From: Vicia villosa
Lineage: Eukaryota > Streptophyta > Magnoliopsida > Fabales > Fabaceae
Length of the DNA: 64,000 nucleotides
Direction of reading: 5' to 3'
NCBI RefSeq assembly: GCF_029867415.1
Contig: NC_081184.1
Location: 104,641,692 to 104,705,691, forward strand
Position 1 is the first letter of the stretch. Each line of letters begins with the position of its first letter. The translations under genes and the position numbers were made by a program. A model generated the notes under the pieces. The model was not told where the DNA came from. It did not search any database and worked only from the letters and a program-made list of their open reading frames with translations. Below are positions 59,558 to 64,000 of this stretch, one piece after another.

Positions 59558-59906
59558 TAGGGGTGGCAAACGGGCATGCCCGCCCCGTTTAGGCCCGCCC
59601 CGCAAAAGCCCGCGAAAAAATGGGGCGGGGCGGGGCGGGCATATTGAAGAGTGCGGGCCTAAAACCTTGTCCCGCCCCGCAAAAAAGTGAGGGCGGGGCG
59701 GGGAAAGCCCGCGGGCATTGAACCTTTTAGGCCTAAAAATAGTAAAATTGTATGAAAAAGCTTATGCCCGCAAAAGCCCGCAAAAAAACGGGGCGGGGCG
59801 GGGCGGGCACATACAAGAGAGCGGGCCTAAAATTTTGCCCCGCCCCGCAAAAAATTGCGGGTAAAACGGGCTTTCTCCGCGGGCCAGGCCCGTTTTGCCA
59901 CCCCTA
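59558..59906. mobile_element. hAT-type MITE, 349 bp, very GC-rich
   Basis: Perfect 8-bp duplication GATAGGTA (59550-59557 and 59907-59914). The inverted ends are TAGGGGTGGCAAACGGGC and TAGGGGTGGCAAAACGGGC. It is packed with GGGGCGGGGCGGGGCGGG and GCCCGC blocks in an otherwise AT-rich region. No coding sequence. An 8-bp duplication with TAGGGGTGGCAAA ends is typical of plant hAT derivatives. Confidence 0.93.
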
Positions 59907-59914
59907 GATAGGTA

Positions 59915-60779
59915 CATGCATGTGACAAACTTTTTTTTTGCCGTGAATATTGAAGTTGCATCTAGAAAACATAATAGACTCCAGATGATAATAACACAAA
60001 TCGAAGAAAATAAACAAATATAAAAACTGTAAAAACTAGCAAACAATAAATGCCATTCCAGCATGCCAAAAGTAGCAAATAAAATTTCACAAGTACTTCA
60101 ATAAACACCCAACACAATGAATGATGAAAACCTAGATGACAGGATGACAGGGTTTCAAAGCCATAGGCACTCACAGCCAACACCACATTTTTGCTCAAAC
60201 ACAAATGACGAAGACTGTGCTTTGTTTGATCTTTATAACAAAAATAAACCCTGTTGTGTGTTTATGTGGATAACTATTGCAATCATCCATCTAGCCCATT
60301 TCTGTTGTCGTTGCTAAAATGGACATACATTATCATGACATTGCATCATGCCCTTTGTCATTGCTATAATCGATGAATTAATTCAATCCAACTATAAAAT
60401 TGAGAGATATTATCAAGTATTCGTAGTTTATAAAATGTTATAGAATTTAAAAAATTATTTGATATTTGGAAAATTGCAACAATTTTTTAATAGTGGAGAA
60501 GTTTTTGCATGGAGCCCTTTGTTTTTGCCGTTTTCACGCCGTTGCCAATGGATGAAAATGTATCTAAGCTTTTTAGACACTTGTTCTGAGATATTCTCAT
60601 TGAAGGCCAAAAAACTACTAATGTGAAAGAGACACTACTAAAAATATGACATTTGCATAAAGGATTTTACATCAGGTATTAAATTATATGATGTGAAAAA
60701 TATTTCTCAAACAATTTTACATCAGGTATTTATTTCCAATGATGTAAAAAATATATGAAAAAACGAAAGTCTCTCTTGA
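59915..60779. other. Intergenic sequence with a possible CACTA end
   Basis: No gene seen. CACTACTAAAAATATGACAT at about 60632, followed by two copies of TTTTACATCAGGTATT and a fold-back of related ATGATGTGAAA phrases (60665-60750), looks like the terminus and subterminal repeats of a CACTA element. The opposite end was not found. Confidence 0.4.
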
Positions 60780-61370
60780 AAGATGAAACTGATTAATAAT
60801 GTCACGATGGATGAGAAGCATTTTCAAAAAAATGAGGTGATAGTCGTTAAACTCATTAGGAAGAACGTGTTATCCTTTGATGAAGGATAGGTTGAAGAAT
60901 ATGTGGAAACTTACTAGAGATTTTGAGATCTTGGAGGTAGACAATGATTTCTTTATGGTCAAGTGCGAACTGTTTAAAGATTGGGAGAAAAATGTGTCAA
61001 GAGGCCCGTGGATGTTGTTTGGCAATTATTTGATAGTGGTTTGATAGACTCCAAGCTTTGTACCTCCTCTCGCAAAGGTGGAGTAGACTTTTGGGGTTTG
61101 GATTGGATTTTTAGTGCTTAACTTATTGTATTATGATGAAAGTTTCCTTATGCATTTGGCATCTGTTGTGGGTACTCGTGTTAAGGTAGATACCAACACC
61201 CTAAATATACAGAGGGGAAGCTTTTCGATAATTTGCGTGAAAATTGATCTAACCTTGTTGGTTGTTAAAAATGTCAATGTTAATTTCCACTAGTACAACG
61301 AGCAGTATGAAGGTCTTCATCTTATTCGCTCTAGTTATGATTGTTTTGGACATCACACTGTAATTGCAAG
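60780..61370 (+). pseudogene. LINE (non-LTR) ORF1 relic, DUF4283 type
   Basis: Plus-strand fragments in more than one frame read MWKLTRDFEILEVDNDFFMV, then SRGPWMLFGNYLIVV, NLLYYDESFLMHLASVVGTR, VKVDTNT and YEGLHLI. They are in the order of the DUF4283 domain at the start of plant LINE ORF1 proteins. Stops and frame changes are frequent. The zinc knuckle and the endonuclease/reverse transcriptase of a full LINE are not present. Confidence 0.75.
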
Positions 61371-61678
61371 AAAACACTAGATAATCTAACACAATCAGTC
61401 ATTCCTACGGTGCCATAACCAAGGGGTCCGCCGAAAAACGATGTTGTCGATGAGTAAAGACTAACGAAACGACATCAAGAAAAGGACGACGATAACGCTG
61501 AAATTATAAAAAAAGAGTCATGGAGAAATAAATGCAACTCATGGTGATTGACTGGTGGTGCAAAGGAAAAAACGCGGCAAAAGAGTCAATTATGTATGGA
61601 CCTTGTTTTGCAGGTAATAAAGAATACATGGTAATTTTGATGCTGACAACTATAAAGAATAGAACAAATATACTACTT
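61371..61678. other. Spacer between the LINE relic and the Ogre-type LTR
   Basis: No motif recognised. The open frame that starts at 61532 has no known family and runs into the LTR. Confidence 0.3.
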
Positions 61679-64000
61679 GTGGACCGTCCTTTCGGGCCAT
61701 ACCCCTCCGTGGGTGGGATACGTGAACTGACTCTTTTTTGTCGATCGGACGCTTTCGCGTCACTTTTGAAAAAGTTTACAGAGTCGCCACCGACCTTTTA
61801 TTTTATCCAATGAAGGAAAGGTTTATAAAAGAAACAGAAAAAAGACCTTTGAGAGATTCTGGGTAAGGGGGTAGGTTATACAAAGGGAAGGTGTTAGCAC
61901 CCTTTGTATCCATGGTTATCCATGGGCTCTTTAGTTTGCTTAGCTCATTTGATTTACTTTTCAATTGCTTCGGAATGCTTTACCTGTGTTTTTGAAATAC
62001 CTTTGCAAATAGAATTTGTAATGATCCTTGTGCGGATATATACAAATGCTTGTTTATCTTTCGAAAGATGTTTTGAAAAGAACGTTAATTTTGTAATGAT
62101 CCGTGTTTGGATGTATACAAAATATTGTCTTTTTGAAAGTTTATTTTGAAAAAACAACAATGTATGAGAATTTTGTTTGTTTTGATTTTGAGCAAGCAAA
62201 CTAGGAGGTCTACCCTGAGTTATAAGGTCTTTATCCTTGTTCCCTTTAAAAATCTATCCTATCACCGGATATAAACAGAAGGTTCGATTTTGTACTTGAA
62301 ACAGTAGTAATGTAACTTTGATTTTTGAAAAGAGTGTAAAGGGGTTACCCTAAGAGGTGCAAATGTGATTGTGATTGAATTCAGATATTTATCTTTGAAG
62401 TTAGTGATCTAACGGTTCAGTTTTATCTTTGACATACACGCAGTTTATATGTGTGCTGGAAATTAAAATGCGGAAATGTAAAGTGCGGAAAGTAAATCTA
62501 CGCTATTACATCGATTGTGCGGGAAATGTAAACTAGCCTACTTACATGAATTTGACATCCTATACATTTATCTAGGAATTTTAAATTGCAAGAAATAAAA
62601 GGCATATTTTTGGATTTTTTAGGATTTATTTTAAATATAATTAATGCATGATTAATTAATTTTAAAATAAAGAAAAGATGAAAATATGATTAAACTTAGA
62701 AAATAAGTTTGAAATATGTACAAAATGTTTGTTAATTGATTTTAGAACAAAACTAATTTTTTTGGAATTTTTGAAATTGTTTTTGGATTTTTTAAGTTAA
62801 TTAAAACATAATTATATAAATAATTACACAAATAATTAAGACTTAATGATAAAATTATCCTAAATATGTACAAAATTAGTTTATGATATATAAACAATAT
62901 TTAACACAAAGAACAATTTTTTTATGATTTTTTGACTAATTAAAATAATTAATAAGCAAATATATAAATACATACTAATTAATTATGAAAAATATTGAAA
63001 TTTTGAAGAAAAATAAAATATTTTTATTTCAGAAAATAATATATTATTTTAGAAGTTTAAAATATTTTTTGGGGAATTTTTTGAATTTTTAAACTATTTT
63101 TAATTAATTTATCAAAGAAATTAAAATAAAATAGAAAATAAAAAAGGATACTTATTCAGTGTGGAAGTTGACTGAGGGAGCATGGTGTAGCTGCGTGTGT
63201 GAGGCGTTGGATTGGAGATTGAATTGATCCAAGGGTTCAGATCTGAGGTCACATGAAGCACATGATTAAAGCAAGGCATGGGATTAGTGGGAGACCAAAG
63301 TCAGACTGGTCCCCACCCTCGCCTGCATGGACCAATGGAAACAGAGGAGAGAAGGTTGAAAAGTTGACTGACGAACCACGCTCGGACGCGTGGTCGTCTT
63401 CAACCTCCGTCCCATGCACTTTTTCAGACAGATAGCGGGGGTTTTTAACCCCCTCTATTTCACGATACAAAAACGTTATTTTCGGTAGCTTCCCAAACCT
63501 GCAAGAACACACGTTAGCAACATATGAAAACAACCCAGATCCACTAAACATGATGCCCTGAATCCAAATATGTCATTAGTTTCGTGGTTTGATGCTCATA
63601 GCTATAGGTTCGAAGATGTTAAAGTATGAACACTCATAAGCTTATGTTAATGGCATATGGCTATCCTCACGTGGGAGTTGGCATGTTAAGGCCCAGATCA
63701 TTTGCATAGGACCTTATGAGCATGATAGGATGGTTGGTTAGCATTGAAATCAGTTGCATATACAAAAACGAAAATAAAATTCATATGTACATGAAGAGTA
63801 TTATATGCTTTATACGACTCTCATGGGCCTGTGTTTAAAGTTCAATCTTACTCTATTATCTTTGAGAAGATGATTAGAATGCTTGGTTTGTATTAATATT
63901 GATTGGAAAATTGATTTTGAAAATTACAAAGTATGGAGATTTTTTGAGAATTTTGAGAGGTTTGTGGCTATTCTCTTGCTATCTCTTCGTGTGTCCCCTC
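61679..64000 (-). repeat. Ogre-type LTR, minus strand, runs off the window
   Basis: The complement of 61679-62000 matches the last 250 or so bases of the LTR at 20981-24768: AGAGCCCATGGATAACCATG, a block with CCTTCCCTTTG, then GGATAAAATAAAAG and TCGGTGGCGACTCT, in the same order but with a different final 100 bases. It is a related subfamily, not the same one. No Ogre primer site follows on the left, so it is a solo or truncated LTR. The sequence to 64000 is non-coding and probably still LTR. Confidence 0.7.

Overview
This is plant nuclear DNA, most likely from a legume of the pea/vetch/clover group. The evidence is a spliced nine-exon plant gene, an AT-rich background, and LTR retrotransposons of the Ogre/Tat, Tekay, Reina-like and Ty1/copia types, mixed with Mutator-like (MULE), CACTA and hAT elements. 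Nothing is bacterial or organellar: there are no operons, no rRNA genes and no intact tRNA genes. The family assignments come from reading motifs; no database search was run.

Only one host gene looks intact: a Nudix hydrolase orthologous to Arabidopsis NUDX9, on the minus strand at 48680-51597. Its nine exons join in frame with GT/AG borders to 303 codons. Almost everything else is mobile DNA.

Layout: 1-1712 is the end of a Ty3-like element and its LTR. 1741-6209 is a complete MULE with a 9-bp target duplication (TSD). It carries a FAR1-type transposase fused to an OTU protease domain (now broken) and a small second gene, and it is studded with a 20-bp palindrome. 7128-12870 is a full-length, young Reina-like Ty3 element with a TATAA duplication. 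12876-15683 is AT-rich non-coding sequence, followed by a long TTA/TTG microsatellite.

16012-44664 is a four-level nest. A Ty1/copia element (minus strand) was split by a Tekay chromovirus (minus strand). The Tekay 3' LTR was split by a CACTA transposon, and the CACTA was split by an Ogre-like retrotransposon that has lost its pol region. TSDs close the copia, CACTA and Ogre levels exactly or nearly so; the Tekay duplication matches at 4 of 5 positions. The CACTA carries what looks like the first exon of a plant MIF/MDL gene.

44665-48240 holds a truncated second copia element and a fold-back repeat. After NUDX9, 51720-52701 is a non-autonomous MULE sitting 123 bp upstream of the NUDX9 start codon. 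52749-56740 is a decayed MULE-type relic combining a plant mobile domain (PMD) with a FAR1-type zinc finger. It is interrupted by a copia-like LTR and a 186-bp MITE. 57424-59351 is one MULE-type inverted-repeat element inside another. 59558-59906 is a GC-rich hAT MITE, 60780-61370 a LINE ORF1 relic, and 61679-64000 an inverted Ogre-type LTR that runs off the window.

The most interesting signals are the OTU-MULE with its palindrome arrays and accessory gene, the PMD relic that uses a variant of the same palindrome, the gene-fragment-bearing CACTA, and the fold-back element with tRNA-like boxes in both arms.
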